Numbered from the stretch's first letter, positions 1 through 8,495 are shown. The stretch is DNA of 33,102 nucleotides from Dolichospermum sp. FACHB-1091 (GCF_014697585.1 NZ_JACJSB010000041.1:1-33102), one strand, 5' to 3'. Numbers and translations are program-made. Notes: a model not told the origin generated them from the letters alone.

Positions 1-423
1 CCTAATGATAAAATAAAATAATTGCTCAATAGATTATGAACGGAAAAAAGAGCGAATAATAGTAAAAGTTTCGCTCTTTCTTCTGCTAGAATTTAGAAAA
101 TGAAAACCCCCTGGGGACTGAGGGGGGTGCGAGGAGGGGGCAAATGAAGTACCTCATAAGAGCGGAAACCCCTGTATATAAAACAATAAATACCATAAAT
201 AGGATTATAGTTTAAAATTAATTGATCTCTTGATTATTTGGGCATAATTTTGTATTTTTTGAACAAAATACTATTATGATATAGCAGTTCCCATGCTTGT
301 GAGGTACAAAGTTTTTTAGTTTTAGGGAACTCTTAACAGGGAACTCTGAACAGAGAATAAATTGGTGTGTACTTCATGAAACTGGGGAACGCTATAAGTA
401 GAAACTAATTTGTGTAAACTCTT
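1..423. other. Non-coding leader region with hairpin and degenerate heptamer repeat
   Basis: No convincing gene is visible. The region holds a perfect 10-bp inverted repeat at 47-56/70-79, a G-rich patch near 107-140, and two copies of a 14-base unit made of two heptamers (GGGAACT plus CTTAACA or CTGAACA) at 325-352. The promoter of the gene at 424 presumably lies here, but I see no clear -35/-10 pair. Confidence 0.5.
47..79. terminator. Hairpin, probable terminator of a gene left of the window
   Basis: The arms AAAGAGCGAA (47-56) and TTCGCTCTTT (70-79) pair perfectly around a 13-nt loop. A-rich sequence precedes the left arm and a pyrimidine-rich tail (TCTTCT) follows the right arm, which fits an intrinsic terminator. 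The gene it would serve is not in the window. Confidence 0.45.
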
Positions 424-813
424 ATGCAACAACGAAAAATTTTTACTTGGCGATTATTTTACCTGGGACTATGTTGTTCTCTGATAACAGGAATTTATGC
501 TTACAATAAAAGAGGAAATTCTGGTATCAATTTAAAAAATTTTAATGTTGGTACTAATGTGACACAAATTCAGAAAATCAGCAAAAAAAATCAGGATACT
601 ACAATTTATATTCAAGGTACAGTAGAAAAAACTGCTCCCTTAATCAAACAAAAAGCATATCAAATTAATGATTCAACTGGTAAAATCTGGATTATCACTA
701 ATCAAGGAAATTTTCGAGTTGGAGAAAATGTAGTATTAAAAGGTAATGTCCAGTACAAAACAATTTCTTTAGCAGGGAAAGAATACGGAGAAATTTATTT
801 AGAGGAAAAGTAA
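424..813 (+). CDS. Conserved hypothetical protein, signal/anchor plus OB-fold-like domain
   Basis: This is a 129-residue protein. Residues about 8-27 form a hydrophobic segment after a basic start (MQQRK), so it is likely exported or membrane-anchored. The second half (about 60-127) alternates short beta strands with the pattern IYIQGTVEKTAPLI ... YQINDSTGKIWIITN ... GENVVLKGNV, which resembles the OB-fold domains of small cyanobacterial nucleic-acid-binding-like proteins. The function is unknown, and the OB-fold call is inferred from strand pattern only. The gene is followed after 3 bases by the NUDIX gene, so the two are probably co-transcribed. The ATG at 424 is the only start that keeps the hydrophobic segment intact. 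Confidence 0.7.
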   Translation: MQQRKIFTWRLFYLGLCCSLITGIYAYNKRGNSGINLKNFNVGTNVTQIQKISKKNQDTTIYIQGTVEKTAPLIKQKAYQINDSTGKIWIITNQGNFRVGENVVLKGNVQYKTISLAGKEYGEIYLEEK

Positions 814-816
814 TTT

Positions 817-1245
817 ATGAACGGTCAATTAGTTAATGTAGCCGTTGCTATTCTCTATCGAGATAATAAGTTTTTAATGCAATTACGGGACAATATTCCT
901 AATATTATAGCTCCTGGATGTTGGGCTTTATTTGGTGGACATATTGAACCTGGAGAAACTCCAGAAATAGCAGTTCAACGAGAAGTTTTGGAAGAAATTG
1001 GTTATGAATTAACTGCTTTTTCTCAATTCGGAATTTATAGCGATCAAAAAGCAGTTCGTTATGTCTTTCAAGCACCCTTGTTAGTACCATTAGATCAACT
1101 TGTACTTTCTGAAGGTTGGGATTTGGATTTGTTAACAGCAGAAGATATCCAGCAAGGGGAATATTTTTCTCAAAAAGCAGGAGAAGTAAGACCTTTAGCA
1201 ACTTTACCTCAAAAAATCATGTTAGATTTTATTAAAACGCTATAA
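817..1245 (+). CDS. NUDIX hydrolase
   Basis: The 142-residue protein has a complete Nudix box at residues 41-63 (pattern GX5EX7REXXEEXG: G41, E47, R55, E56, E59, E60, G62), which binds divalent metal and positions a nucleoside-diphosphate-linked substrate for hydrolysis. The length is normal for a single-domain NUDIX enzyme. The substrate cannot be told from sequence; MutT-like pyrophosphohydrolases that clean up nucleotides are the usual guess. The ATG at 817 follows the stop of the preceding gene by 3 bases, and a purine-rich GAGGAAA just upstream, inside the preceding gene, can serve as ribosome binding site. This suggests translational coupling. Confidence 0.9.
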   Translation: MNGQLVNVAVAILYRDNKFLMQLRDNIPNIIAPGCWALFGGHIEPGETPEIAVQREVLEEIGYELTAFSQFGIYSDQKAVRYVFQAPLLVPLDQLVLSEGWDLDLLTAEDIQQGEYFSQKAGEVRPLATLPQKIMLDFIKTL

Positions 1246-1352
1246 AATGATGGTGTGGGCTATATCAGTTAGGTAATCAAAAGCTTTGAAAATGAAAATT
1301 TTTAATTGCTTTTCCAAAAACTTAGATTATTACTTAGATTATTAATAAATCC

Positions 1353-2429
1353 ATGGAATCACAACCAGAGAAAAAACTAGCAAATTTACCGAAATGGCTA
1401 AATATAGGATTAGCATTTCCTATAATTATTCTTAATGGATGGTTATTAATTCAATTTATTAACTATTTTCAACCTTTAGTTAGTATTATTTCTATTGCTA
1501 TTCTCCTAGCTTTTGTTTTAGATTATCCGATTAAACTTCTCCAAAAACGTGCAGTACCTCGTATTTTAGCTGTTGTAGTAGTATTGCTATTATCTATTAT
1601 AATTTTAGGTGCAATTGGGGTTATTTTATTACCACTTATTCTGGAGCAATTGAATGAATTAGCTAATCTTCTTCCCTATTGGATTCAATCTGGAACTCAA
1701 CAAATAGAAGACTTACAAAATTGGGCATCTAGACAAAAATTACCAGTAAATTTAAGTGGTTTAGCTGCTGAATTTTTAGGTAAAATATCTGCTCAACTTC
1801 AGTCTTTTACTGGAAAAATCTTAGGTTTTGCTTTGGACACTATTGGAAATTTATTTAATTTAATTATCACCATAGTTCTGACGATTTATCTAGTTTTGAA
1901 TGGTGAAAGTTTATGGGATGGAATTTATCTCTGGTTTCCTGCACATATTACTAGGAAAGTTAGGGAGTTACTGCGGGAAGATTTTAATAATTATTTCATA
2001 GGTCAAGCTACATTAGGTGCTATTTTAGCTATGACTATAACACTCGCATTTGTATTGTTGCGTGTGCCTTTATCATTACTTTTTGGCTTAGGAATTGGTT
2101 TATTTTCCCTATTTCCTTTTGGAACAGGTATTGGTATTGGTATTGTTAGTTTATTAGTGTCCTTAAAAGACTTTGGTTTAGGTTTAGAAGTTGCAGCTAT
2201 ATGTGTAGCTATTGACCAAATTAATTCTAATATTGTTGCTCCACGCATTTTAGGAAATTTAACTGGTTTAAATCCTGTATGGGTGGTAATTTCTTTATTA
2301 ATAGGAGCAAAATTAGGAGGTGTGGTGGGTTTATTAGTTGCTATTCCTCTAGCTAGTTTTATTAAAGATATTGCTGATAATTGGCGCAATGGTGAATTTA
2401 AGAAAACCTCTGTTAATGTTGATAAGTAG
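1353..2429 (+). CDS. AI-2E family transporter (PerM/TqsA-like permease)
   Basis: The 358-residue, very hydrophobic protein has about seven to eight membrane segments: an N-terminal pair (about 18-60), a third near 70-100, a soluble middle region (about 105-160), then a C-terminal bundle (about 165-345). The C-terminal signatures NSNIVAPRILG and GLNPVWVVISLLIGAKLGG are typical of the AI-2E transporter family. Members have been linked to autoinducer-2 export, ion/proton antiport or general permease roles, so the substrate here is open. The stop codon TAG (2427-2429) lies inside the first bases of a dispersed STRR repeat, so the extreme C-terminus may have been set by that insertion. Confidence 0.88.
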   Translation: MESQPEKKLANLPKWLNIGLAFPIIILNGWLLIQFINYFQPLVSIISIAILLAFVLDYPIKLLQKRAVPRILAVVVVLLLSIIILGAIGVILLPLILEQLNELANLLPYWIQSGTQQIEDLQNWASRQKLPVNLSGLAAEFLGKISAQLQSFTGKILGFALDTIGNLFNLIITIVLTIYLVLNGESLWDGIYLWFPAHITRKVRELLREDFNNYFIGQATLGAILAMTITLAFVLLRVPLSLLFGLGIGLFSLFPFGTGIGIGIVSLLVSLKDFGLGLEVAAICVAIDQINSNIVAPRILGNLTGLNPVWVVISLLIGAKLGGVVGLLVAIPLASFIKDIADNWRNGEFKKTSVNVDK

Positions 2430-2581
2430 GTTGGCGTTAAAAATTGTCGTTATGACAAGGGAACAGGGAACAGGGAACAGGGAACAGGGAACAGGGAACA
2501 GGCTTCGCCGTGAGCGTCAGCCGAACGGTTTTGGGCAACTTTACTTTTCGTTACTTATGTCGGTTTTTTTCCGTTCACTTA
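2423..2581 (+). repeat. STRR-type dispersed repeat, copy A (six 7-bp units plus 34-bp insert)
   Basis: The element begins TAAGTAGGTTGGCG, carries six direct heptamer units GAACAGG at 2461-2502, then an extra 34-base GC-rich piece (2503-2536, starting CTTCGCCGTGAGCG), then a tail ending at GTTCACTTA. The same element without the extra piece and with five units occurs at 17884-18003. Short tandem heptamers are characteristic of heterocystous cyanobacteria. Its first bases provide the stop codon of the upstream permease gene. Confidence 0.85.
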
Positions 2582-2680
2582 GTTAATGTTGATATTGAAT
2601 ATCTAAAAGAATCATAAATTATGGAAAATCTGATATATTGGTTTGGTGGATATTTATAAAAAATTCTGCCATATTAACTG

Positions 2681-2710
2681 CATATCTTATTTTTCATATC
2701 TTATTTTTCA
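2681..2710 (+). repeat. 15-bp tandem duplication
   Basis: CATATCTTATTTTTC occurs twice in a row (2681-2695 and 2696-2710) in the leader of the yqhD-like gene. It would be translated only if an unlikely upstream start at 2643 were used. Confidence 0.6.
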
Positions 2711-2795
2711 TAAATGGGATGTAGTTGAAGATGCAAAAAAACAAGAAACTGATTACAATACTCAAAATCAAATCTCATTCCTTTGTCTAACTATC

Positions 2796-3950
2796 ATGGA
2801 AAACTTTGTTTTTTATAATCCTGTTAAAATCCTGTTTGGTAAAGGTCAAATTGCTAACATTGGTACAGAAATTCCCCCAGAGGCTAAAATCCTGATTACC
2901 TATGGTGGGGGTAGTATTAAAGCCAATGGCGTTTATGATCAGGTAAAATCAGCATTAGCGGGACGGAATGTATTTGAGTTTGGCGGTATTGAACCTAACC
3001 CACACTTAGAAACTTTAATGCAAGCCGTTGAATTAATACGCAAAGAAGGTATTGATTTTCTCCTCGCAGTGGGTGGTGGTTCTGTCGCGGACGGAACTAA
3101 ATTTATCGCTGCTGCTGTTCCCTTTATAGGCGACCCTTGGGATATTTTAGCAAAGGGTGCGCCCGTAACTGCGGCTTTACCAATGGGGGTAGTGTTGACC
3201 TTACCCGCGACCGGTTCGGAAATGAATACAAACGCGGTTATTACCAAGTGGGAAACTCAAGAAAAGTTATATTTCGCCAGTCCTTTGGTATTTCCGAAAT
3301 TTTCAGTTCTTGACCCAGAAACGACTTTTTCTCTCCCTCCTAGACAAATTGGTAATGGTATTGTTGATGCTTTTACTCATGTCATGGAACAATATTTAAC
3401 CTATCCGGTTAATGCACCATTACAAGACCGCATGGCTGAATCAATTTTGAAAACTTTGATTTCAGAAGGACCAAAAACCTTAGCAAACCCCACAGACTAT
3501 GATACTAGAGCAAATTTAGTTTGGTCAGCAACAATGGCCTTAAATGGGTTAATTGCGGCTGGTGTTCCCCAAGATTGGACTACTCATATGATAGGTCATG
3601 AATTGACAGCTTTACATGGCTTAGATCATGCTCAAACTTTAGCGGTTGTCTTACCTAGCACTTTAACAATTAGACGCGATCGCAAATGGCAAAAACTCCT
3701 ACAATATGCAGATAGAGTCTGGGATATTGTCGGTGGTTCAGAAGAGGAACGGGTGAATACAGCAATTAGTAAAACTCGTGATTTCTTTGAATCAGTTGGG
3801 GTGCGTACTCACTTATCTGATTATGGTGTGGGGTTAGAAACTATTCCCGCAGTTATTGAGAATTTAGAAAAACATGGGATGACAGCTTTGGGGGAAAATA
3901 AAGATGTTAATTTGGAAGTTGTTGAGCAAATTTTAGCTCTTTGTGCTTAG
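2796..3950 (+). CDS. yqhD: Iron-containing-type alcohol dehydrogenase, YqhD-like NADPH-dependent aldehyde reductase
   Basis: The 384-residue protein aligns along its whole length with my recollection of E. coli YqhD, which reduces short-chain and lipid-peroxidation aldehydes with NADPH. Conserved landmarks include ITYGGGS (34-40), AVGGGSVADGTKF (91-103), LPATGSE (136-142) and GVPQDWTTHM (256-265). Predicted metal ligands are Asp191, His195, His264 and His278, matching the YqhD zinc ligands with a constant offset of three residues. The reading frame is open further upstream to 2643, but that extension is low-complexity and contains the duplicated repeat, so I chose the ATG at 2796, which matches the family N-terminus (MENFVFYNPVKILFGKG). 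The likely role is cytosolic detoxification of reactive aldehydes. It stands alone, with repeats on both sides. Confidence 0.93.
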   Translation: MENFVFYNPVKILFGKGQIANIGTEIPPEAKILITYGGGSIKANGVYDQVKSALAGRNVFEFGGIEPNPHLETLMQAVELIRKEGIDFLLAVGGGSVADGTKFIAAAVPFIGDPWDILAKGAPVTAALPMGVVLTLPATGSEMNTNAVITKWETQEKLYFASPLVFPKFSVLDPETTFSLPPRQIGNGIVDAFTHVMEQYLTYPVNAPLQDRMAESILKTLISEGPKTLANPTDYDTRANLVWSATMALNGLIAAGVPQDWTTHMIGHELTALHGLDHAQTLAVVLPSTLTIRRDRKWQKLLQYADRVWDIVGGSEEERVNTAISKTRDFFESVGVRTHLSDYGVGLETIPAVIENLEKHGMTALGENKDVNLEVVEQILALCA

Positions 3951-4066
3951 AAATTAACTTGGTAGGGTAACGATAAATATTGCTTGATTTAGGGTGAAAG
4001 GGAAAGAGGAAAATGATCATAAAAAAATATTTACTCTTTACCCTTTAACTCTTTCCATAACTACCA

Positions 4067-4222
4067 GAAACCTGCGAGTGAATATATTGATGGTCAAATT
4101 TTGTTTATCGTCCACAGCAACTTGAGGTATTTGATGAATCAGATATGTTAATTCCTGTACCGTCTTTTGCTAGTGATTTAAAATTGACAGTTGGAGAGTT
4201 GTTTGCTTGGTTGTTAGAGTGA
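4067..4222 (+). pseudogene. Remnant of a Uma2-family (DUF820) gene
   Basis: There is no open gene between 3951 and 4325, but one frame from 4091 to the TGA at 4220-4222 reads VYRPQQLEVFDES, then LIPVPSFASDLKLTVGELF. This is the usual C-terminal pattern of cyanobacterial Uma2 (PD-(D/E)XK-like) proteins. A neighbouring frame just upstream reads SEYIDGQI, a phrase common near the N-terminus of the same family, so an internal deletion with a frameshift is likely. No start codon is available. An intact Uma2 gene occurs at 31510. The rest of the interval shows only a weak purine/pyrimidine inverted repeat (about 3990-4060) and an AT-rich promoter-like stretch before 4326. Confidence 0.6.
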
Positions 4223-4325
4223 AAATGAGTTAAGATTCTTCACTAGTTAATGAGTAGTTTACCAAGATGCTGTAAAATATAATATATATTATATAATAAA
4301 GTTTTGCTAGTTTTGGTTTGAATTT

Positions 4326-5582
4326 ATGAGAGTTAAGCGTCTAAAAATGCAATCTTTTCGAGGAATTGGTGATTTAACAATAGATTTTGATGAAAAAGAA
4401 CCAACAGTATTTATTGGTATTAATGGTGTAGGTAAATCAAGTATTCTTGATTGTTTAGCCATTCTATTATCACGTTTTTCTAGTGCAATTCAACACTCGA
4501 CGGCTTCAGGAAGATTGTTTACAGAAGAAGACATAAAAAATGACAAACATGAAACTCATAATGAGATAATAACTGATTTTGAATCTCAGGCATTTACTTG
4601 GTCTTTAACTAAAGTTAAAAAAGGACGTATTAAAGATACAAGTACAAATTTATCTGAAATCAACAAGATTACTGAAAATATTAAACATCAATTATCTTTA
4701 TCTAAAGAATATAATCTCCCTGTTATCCTTTATTACTCAACTAATCGTGCGGTTCTTGATATTCCATTAAAGATAAAAAAACAACATTCATTTGCACAAA
4801 TAGATACTTATGAAAATGCAATTAGCGGTACGGGAAGTGACTTTAGAATCTTCTTTGAATGGTTTAGAAAACAGGAAGATTTAGAAAATGAATTACGTCT
4901 AGAAAATAGTCCTAATTATCAAGATAAACAATTAGAAGCAGTAAGACAAGCTATTTCTTCCTTAATTCCCAATTTTAATAAATTGCGTGTCCGTCGTTCT
5001 CCTTTAAGAATGACATTACAAAAAGATGGAGAAGAATTAATAGTTAATCAATTATCAGACGGGGAAAAATGTTTGTTAGCAATGGTAGGAGATTTAGCGA
5101 GAAGATTAGCTATTGCTAACCCTGGTTTAGAAAATCCGCTTGATGGGTTTGGAGTAGTTTTAATTGATGAAATTGAATTACATTTACATCCAAAATGGCA
5201 AAGAGAAATTATCCCAGCTTTAATTAGAACATTTTCTAATTGTCAATTTATAGTTACTACTCATTCACCCCAAGTAATTAGTCAAATTAAACCTCAAGGA
5301 ATTTATATTCTAGAAAAAACAGATACAGATATAATTGCTAAACGTCCTGAAAGTTCCTATGGTAGAGATAGTAATCAAATATTAGAAGATTTAATGGATG
5401 TTCCTGAACGTCCACAGGAAATAAAACAAGAAATTTTAAAATTATTTCGTTTAATTGATGAAGGAAACTTAGAAACTGCTAAAGAATTGAGAAAAGAGTT
5501 AGCTAAAAAAATTGGTGAAGATGAAGCACAGTTTGTCAAAGCTGATATTTTAATTAGAAGAAAAGGACTTTTACGTAAATGA
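4326..5582 (+). CDS. ptuA: PtuA-like AAA ATPase of a Septu anti-phage system
   Basis: The 418-residue SMC/RecF-like ATPase has a Walker A GINGVGKSS (31-39), an ABC-type signature LSDGEKCLL near residue 240, a Walker B ending Asp281-Glu282 (VVLIDEIELHLHP) and a switch histidine in TTHSP (His313). The C-terminal 80 residues form a charged helical tail. In Septu, PtuA forms an oligomer that holds the HNH nuclease PtuB and controls it by nucleotide state. Partner order, sizes and the ATGA overlap with an HNH gene support this assignment. No reverse transcriptase lies nearby, so this is not a retron-associated copy (compare retron Ec78). It starts at the first ATG after an AT-rich, promoter-like region. 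The system assignment is strong; activity is inferred. Confidence 0.88.
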   Translation: MRVKRLKMQSFRGIGDLTIDFDEKEPTVFIGINGVGKSSILDCLAILLSRFSSAIQHSTASGRLFTEEDIKNDKHETHNEIITDFESQAFTWSLTKVKKGRIKDTSTNLSEINKITENIKHQLSLSKEYNLPVILYYSTNRAVLDIPLKIKKQHSFAQIDTYENAISGTGSDFRIFFEWFRKQEDLENELRLENSPNYQDKQLEAVRQAISSLIPNFNKLRVRRSPLRMTLQKDGEELIVNQLSDGEKCLLAMVGDLARRLAIANPGLENPLDGFGVVLIDEIELHLHPKWQREIIPALIRTFSNCQFIVTTHSPQVISQIKPQGIYILEKTDTDIIAKRPESSYGRDSNQILEDLMDVPERPQEIKQEILKLFRLIDEGNLETAKELRKELAKKIGEDEAQFVKADILIRRKGLLRK

Positions 5583-6250
5583 AATATATTCAAAAAAGTG
5601 CAGAACCAACTAGTTTATCTACATGGAAAATCAAGCAATGTGATAAAATACCTACTTGGAAAAGTTTTGGAAGAACTGTAGTTAAAGGTCAGCTTTTAGA
5701 AATTTTATTAAAAGAACAAGGTTATATTTGTTGTTATTGTGGTGTTGCTATAGATAAAGGAAATTGTCATATTGAACATTTTAAACCTCAAGGTATAGAT
5801 GAAACTGTGAGATTTGATTATTTTAATCTTATAGTTTCCTGTCAAGGAGAAGATCAACAACCCCGTGTTCCTGTACATTGTGGACATCAAAAAGATAATT
5901 GGTATGATGAAAAGTTGTTAGTTTCACCGTTAATAGCAAATTGTGCAGGGTTTTTTAAATATTCTGCTGCTGGTGAAATTTTACCGACAGAAGAAACTAG
6001 TAAAAAACTTGCTGCTGAGACAACAATAGAAAAATTAGCTTTGAATATTCCCAAGTTACAAAGAATGCGTCAAGCTGCAATTGATGCAGAATTAGAATTA
6101 TTAGCAGATGAGGATTTTAATGAAGAGGAAATCAGGAATATTATTAAGGATTATTTAGAATTGAATGATGACGGAAAATATCAACAATTTTGTGCTACTA
6201 TTGTTTATATTTTGGAAAATTATTACTGTAATTCAATTAATCCAGGTTAA
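5579..6250 (+). CDS. ptuB: PtuB-like HNH endonuclease of a Septu anti-phage system
   Basis: The 223-residue protein has a zinc-dependent HNH core: CxxC at Cys51/Cys54, HIEH at 64-67 (likely general base and metal ligand), Asn83 in FNLIVSC with Cys88, and a second metal pair Cys101/His103 in HCGH. This arrangement matches the HNH family that accompanies Septu and retron-associated ATPases (TIGR02646-like). The start overlaps the ptuA stop by four bases (ATGA), so production is probably translationally coupled to PtuA. The C-terminal half is helical and acidic and could be the interface with PtuA. All expected catalytic residues are present, so the nuclease looks intact. In known Septu systems, PtuB degrades DNA after infection. 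Confidence 0.88.
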   Translation: MKYIQKSAEPTSLSTWKIKQCDKIPTWKSFGRTVVKGQLLEILLKEQGYICCYCGVAIDKGNCHIEHFKPQGIDETVRFDYFNLIVSCQGEDQQPRVPVHCGHQKDNWYDEKLLVSPLIANCAGFFKYSAAGEILPTEETSKKLAAETTIEKLALNIPKLQRMRQAAIDAELELLADEDFNEEEIRNIIKDYLELNDDGKYQQFCATIVYILENYYCNSINPG

Positions 6251-6311
6251 AACATATTTCGTGGACAATAAGCAGTATAATAATATAAAGATTAAGTAGC
6301 TTACATATTCC

Positions 6312-6542
6312 ATGCCAACTATTAAACAAAGATTTACTGTAATTCTTGAAAAAGAAGACAATGGGTATGTTTCCCTGTGTCCAGAATTAGATATTGCTAG
6401 TCAAGGAGATAGCATTGAGGAAGCAAAAGATAATTTAAAAGAAGCAATTGAATTATTTTTAGAGTTTGCTTCACCTTCAGAAATAAAAAATCGTCTTAAA
6501 AGCGAAATTTTTATTACTAATTTGGAGGTTTCTGTTGGGTAA
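6312..6542 (+). CDS. hicB: HicB-like antitoxin
   Basis: The 76-residue protein has the HicB partial RNase-H-like fold: FTVILEKEDNGYVSLCPELD (8-27), then SQGDSIEEAKDNLKEAIELFLE, the standard antitoxin core that binds and blocks HicA. It lacks an obvious C-terminal DNA-binding domain, as do many short cyanobacterial HicB proteins. The gene order hicB-hicA (antitoxin first) and the 8-base overlap with hicA are usual for this subtype. A TATAAT at 6276-6281 lies 31 bases before the ATG and may be the -10 box. The pair follows the Septu genes by about 60 bases, which hints at one defence cluster. Confidence 0.85.
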   Translation: MPTIKQRFTVILEKEDNGYVSLCPELDIASQGDSIEEAKDNLKEAIELFLEFASPSEIKNRLKSEIFITNLEVSVG

Positions 6543-6726
6543 GTTACGCTTACTATCAGGTAAAGAAATCTGCAAAATTTTACAAGACAATGGCTTTACA
6601 GAAGTTAGACAAAAAGGAAGTCATATTGTCATGCAAAAAGCAATAGAAGACTCTACTTTTGTTAAACTGGGTACATTAATGTCAATTATTCGACAATCTC
6701 AACTACCTCGTTCTCTATTTGAATAA
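6535..6726 (+). CDS. hicA: HicA-like toxin, probably internally shortened
   Basis: HicA proteins are small dsRBD-like ribonucleases that cleave mRNA. This 63-residue copy keeps the N-terminus [13 protein letters not shown], the catalytic-type His30 in QKGSHIVM and the C-terminal [17 protein letters not shown]. It starts at TTG 6535, supported by GGAGG at 6524-6528 with a 6-base spacing, and overlaps hicB. Between STF and KLGTL the family normally has a strand and turn like VPVPxHxEL; here about ten residues are missing in frame (near nt 6655-6672). That strand is part of the core fold, so the toxin may be weak or inactive. The family call is firm; the loss of function is inference. Confidence 0.8.
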   Translation: MGKLRLLSGKEICKILQDNGFTEVRQKGSHIVMQKAIEDSTFVKLGTLMSIIRQSQLPRSLFE

Positions 6727-6760
6727 TAATTTTATCTCCAATCTCAAATCTCAAATCACT

Positions 6761-8107
6761 ATGACACAACAACCGATACAAGTAATTGGCGGCGGACTTG
6801 CAGGAACAGAAGCAGCATGGCAAATAGCCCAAGCGGGCGTGCCTGTAATTCTTCATGAGATGCGCCCTAAACGCTTCAGCCCTGCCCATCATACCGAAAA
6901 TTTAGCCGAATTGGTCTGTAGTAACTCCTTTGGGGCTATGGCCAGCGATCGCGCTGCCGGTCTATTACACGCAGAATTACGGCAACTTGGTTCTATTGTC
7001 ATCTCTAAAGCAGATGAACACGCAGTCCCCGCTGGTGGGGCTTTGGCGGTGGACAGAGGACAATTTGGGGAAGATTTGACCAAAACCCTAGCCAATCACC
7101 CTTTAATTGATTTTCGACGGGGGGAAGTTACAGCCATTCCCGAAGGTATTGTCGTTTTAGCTTCAGGACCCTTAACCAGTCCCGATTTAGCCGCAGATTT
7201 ACAACGGTTTACGGGGATGGAATACCTCAACTTTTTTGATGCTGCAAGTCCCATTATTGCGGGAGATTCTATCAATAAAGATATTGTATTTATGGCTTCT
7301 CGCTATGACAAAGGTGAAGCAGCTTATCTAAATTGTCCCATGAATAAAGAGCAGTATTTACAATTTAGAGAAGCACTTTGTCAAGCCGAACAAACAGAAT
7401 TAAAAGACTTTGAAAGAGAAACAGCGAAATTTTTTGAAGCTTGTTTACCAATTGAAGAAATGGCAAAAAGAGGGGAAGATACCATGCGTTATGGACCTCT
7501 CAAACCAGTGGGTTTATCCGATCCTCGTACTGGAGAACGTAATTATGCGGTAATTCAATTACGACAAGAAGATAAAGCTGGTCAACTTTGGAATATGGTA
7601 GGATTTCAAACTAATTTGCGTTGGGGTGAACAAAAACGAGTATTTCAAATGATACCTGGGTTAGAAACAGCCGAATTTGTCAGATTAGGAGTAATGCACC
7701 GGAATACTTTTTTAAATGCACCCCAGTTAATGTTAGCAACTTTGCAATTTAAAGAGCGTCCAACGTTATTGGCTGCGGGACAATTAATAGGAACAGAAGG
7801 TTATACTGCTGCATCTGCGGGAGGTTGGTTAGCGGGAACAAATGCTGCCAGATTAGCTTTAGGAAAAGAACCGTTAATTTTACCAGTGACAACCATGATG
7901 GGGGCATTATTTGAGTTTATCAGATCCGCTGCACCAAAACATTTTCAACCCATGGCTCCTAACTTTGGAATTGTCCCAGATTTGGGTGTAAAAATCAAGA
8001 GTAAACCAGAAAAATATGGACGTTACCGGGATAGATCCTTAGCGGATTTAGCAACTTGGAAAAGGGAAAATTTACCCATTTTAACTGAAGAGGAAAAATA
8101 TAGATAA
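6761..8107 (+). CDS. trmFO: Methylenetetrahydrofolate-tRNA-(uracil-5-)-methyltransferase TrmFO
   Basis: The 448-residue FAD- and folate-dependent enzyme makes 5-methyluridine at position 54 in the T-loop of tRNA, using methylene-THF as carbon source. It begins with a dinucleotide-binding motif [18 protein letters not shown] and contains family blocks such as [19 protein letters not shown] and [15 protein letters not shown]. The length agrees with bacterial TrmFO. An in-frame ATG at 6719 exists, but it overlaps the end of hicA and adds residues absent from the family, so I chose the ATG at 6761. It is a core gene, and unrelated accessory genes sit directly upstream. A perfect hairpin lies about 50 bases after the stop. 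Confidence 0.95.
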   Translation: MTQQPIQVIGGGLAGTEAAWQIAQAGVPVILHEMRPKRFSPAHHTENLAELVCSNSFGAMASDRAAGLLHAELRQLGSIVISKADEHAVPAGGALAVDRGQFGEDLTKTLANHPLIDFRRGEVTAIPEGIVVLASGPLTSPDLAADLQRFTGMEYLNFFDAASPIIAGDSINKDIVFMASRYDKGEAAYLNCPMNKEQYLQFREALCQAEQTELKDFERETAKFFEACLPIEEMAKRGEDTMRYGPLKPVGLSDPRTGERNYAVIQLRQEDKAGQLWNMVGFQTNLRWGEQKRVFQMIPGLETAEFVRLGVMHRNTFLNAPQLMLATLQFKERPTLLAAGQLIGTEGYTAASAGGWLAGTNAARLALGKEPLILPVTTMMGALFEFIRSAAPKHFQPMAPNFGIVPDLGVKIKSKPEKYGRYRDRSLADLATWKRENLPILTEEEKYR

Positions 8108-8153
8108 TTTGCATAGCTAAAATTTTTCCAACTCTTGTGGGGTAGACTTCCTT

Positions 8154-8185
8154 TTATTGTGGGCTGGGCTTCTAGCCCACAATAA
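8154..8185. terminator. Perfect 12-bp hairpin between convergent genes, likely bidirectional terminator
   Basis: TTATTGTGGGCT (8154-8165) and AGCCCACAATAA (8174-8185) are exact inverted repeats with an 8-nt loop. They sit between trmFO on plus and the small membrane-protein gene on minus, an expected place for a shared terminator. There are only partial T tracts. This palindrome type is also dispersed in cyanobacterial genomes, so it could be a repeat that took up a terminator role. Confidence 0.55.
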
Positions 8186-8201
8186 TAATAAAATTTAAAC
8201 A

Positions 8202-8495
8202 TTAATCCTTCTGTTTTAACATCACTAAACCATGAATACCTACCGCTGTAATCACACCTCCTAATAATCCCCAAGTAGCATCTGCAAAAACATTAATTCG
8301 ATGAGCTAAAGCTCGATGATATGCAAATTGTAAATTTCCTTCATTAGGCCTTTTATCATTGGCAATTTTTTCTACATAAGTTTCAGCCTTAATCAACGCT
8401 TCATAATCCACAGCAAAAAAATAAAGAGAAACCAATACTACCAGAAACCCAGGAACAACTAAAGTAAATAGCAAAATTACTGGACGTGTTTTCAT
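8202..8495 (-). CDS. Small two-helix membrane protein, unknown function
   Basis: The 97-residue protein has two membrane segments, about residues 6-28 (VILLFTLVVPGFLVVLVSLYFF starts the first) and about 70-90 (TWGLLGGVITAVGIHGLVML). A hydrophilic stretch between them is rich in Ala, His and Arg. The N-terminus is short and basic. I do not recognise a named family; similar small proteins are common as conserved hypotheticals in cyanobacteria. It is transcribed toward trmFO and shares the hairpin between the two genes. Base composition is like its neighbours. Confidence 0.7.
   Translation of the reverse strand: MKTRPVILLFTLVVPGFLVVLVSLYFFAVDYEALIKAETYVEKIANDKRPNEGNLQFAYHRALAHRINVFADATWGLLGGVITAVGIHGLVMLKQKD

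Noticed and set aside
2461-2502. Tandem repeat as a possible CRISPR array
   Set aside because: Units are 7 bases with no spacers between them; this is an STRR repeat.
2371-2586. Open frame of 71 codons reading through the heptamer repeat
   Set aside because: It overlaps the end of the permease gene, and its product is just the translation of the repeat (REQGTGN units); no family resemblance.
2643-2795. N-terminal extension of the YqhD-like protein
   Set aside because: The extension is not found in the family and includes a 15-base tandem duplication; ATG 2796 gives the canonical start.
4326-6250. Retron-type system (Ec78-like)
   Set aside because: No reverse transcriptase or msr/msd-like structure is found around the ATPase-HNH pair.
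6719-6760. Earlier start for trmFO
   Set aside because: It overlaps the hicA stop and adds residues before the conserved FAD motif that the family lacks.
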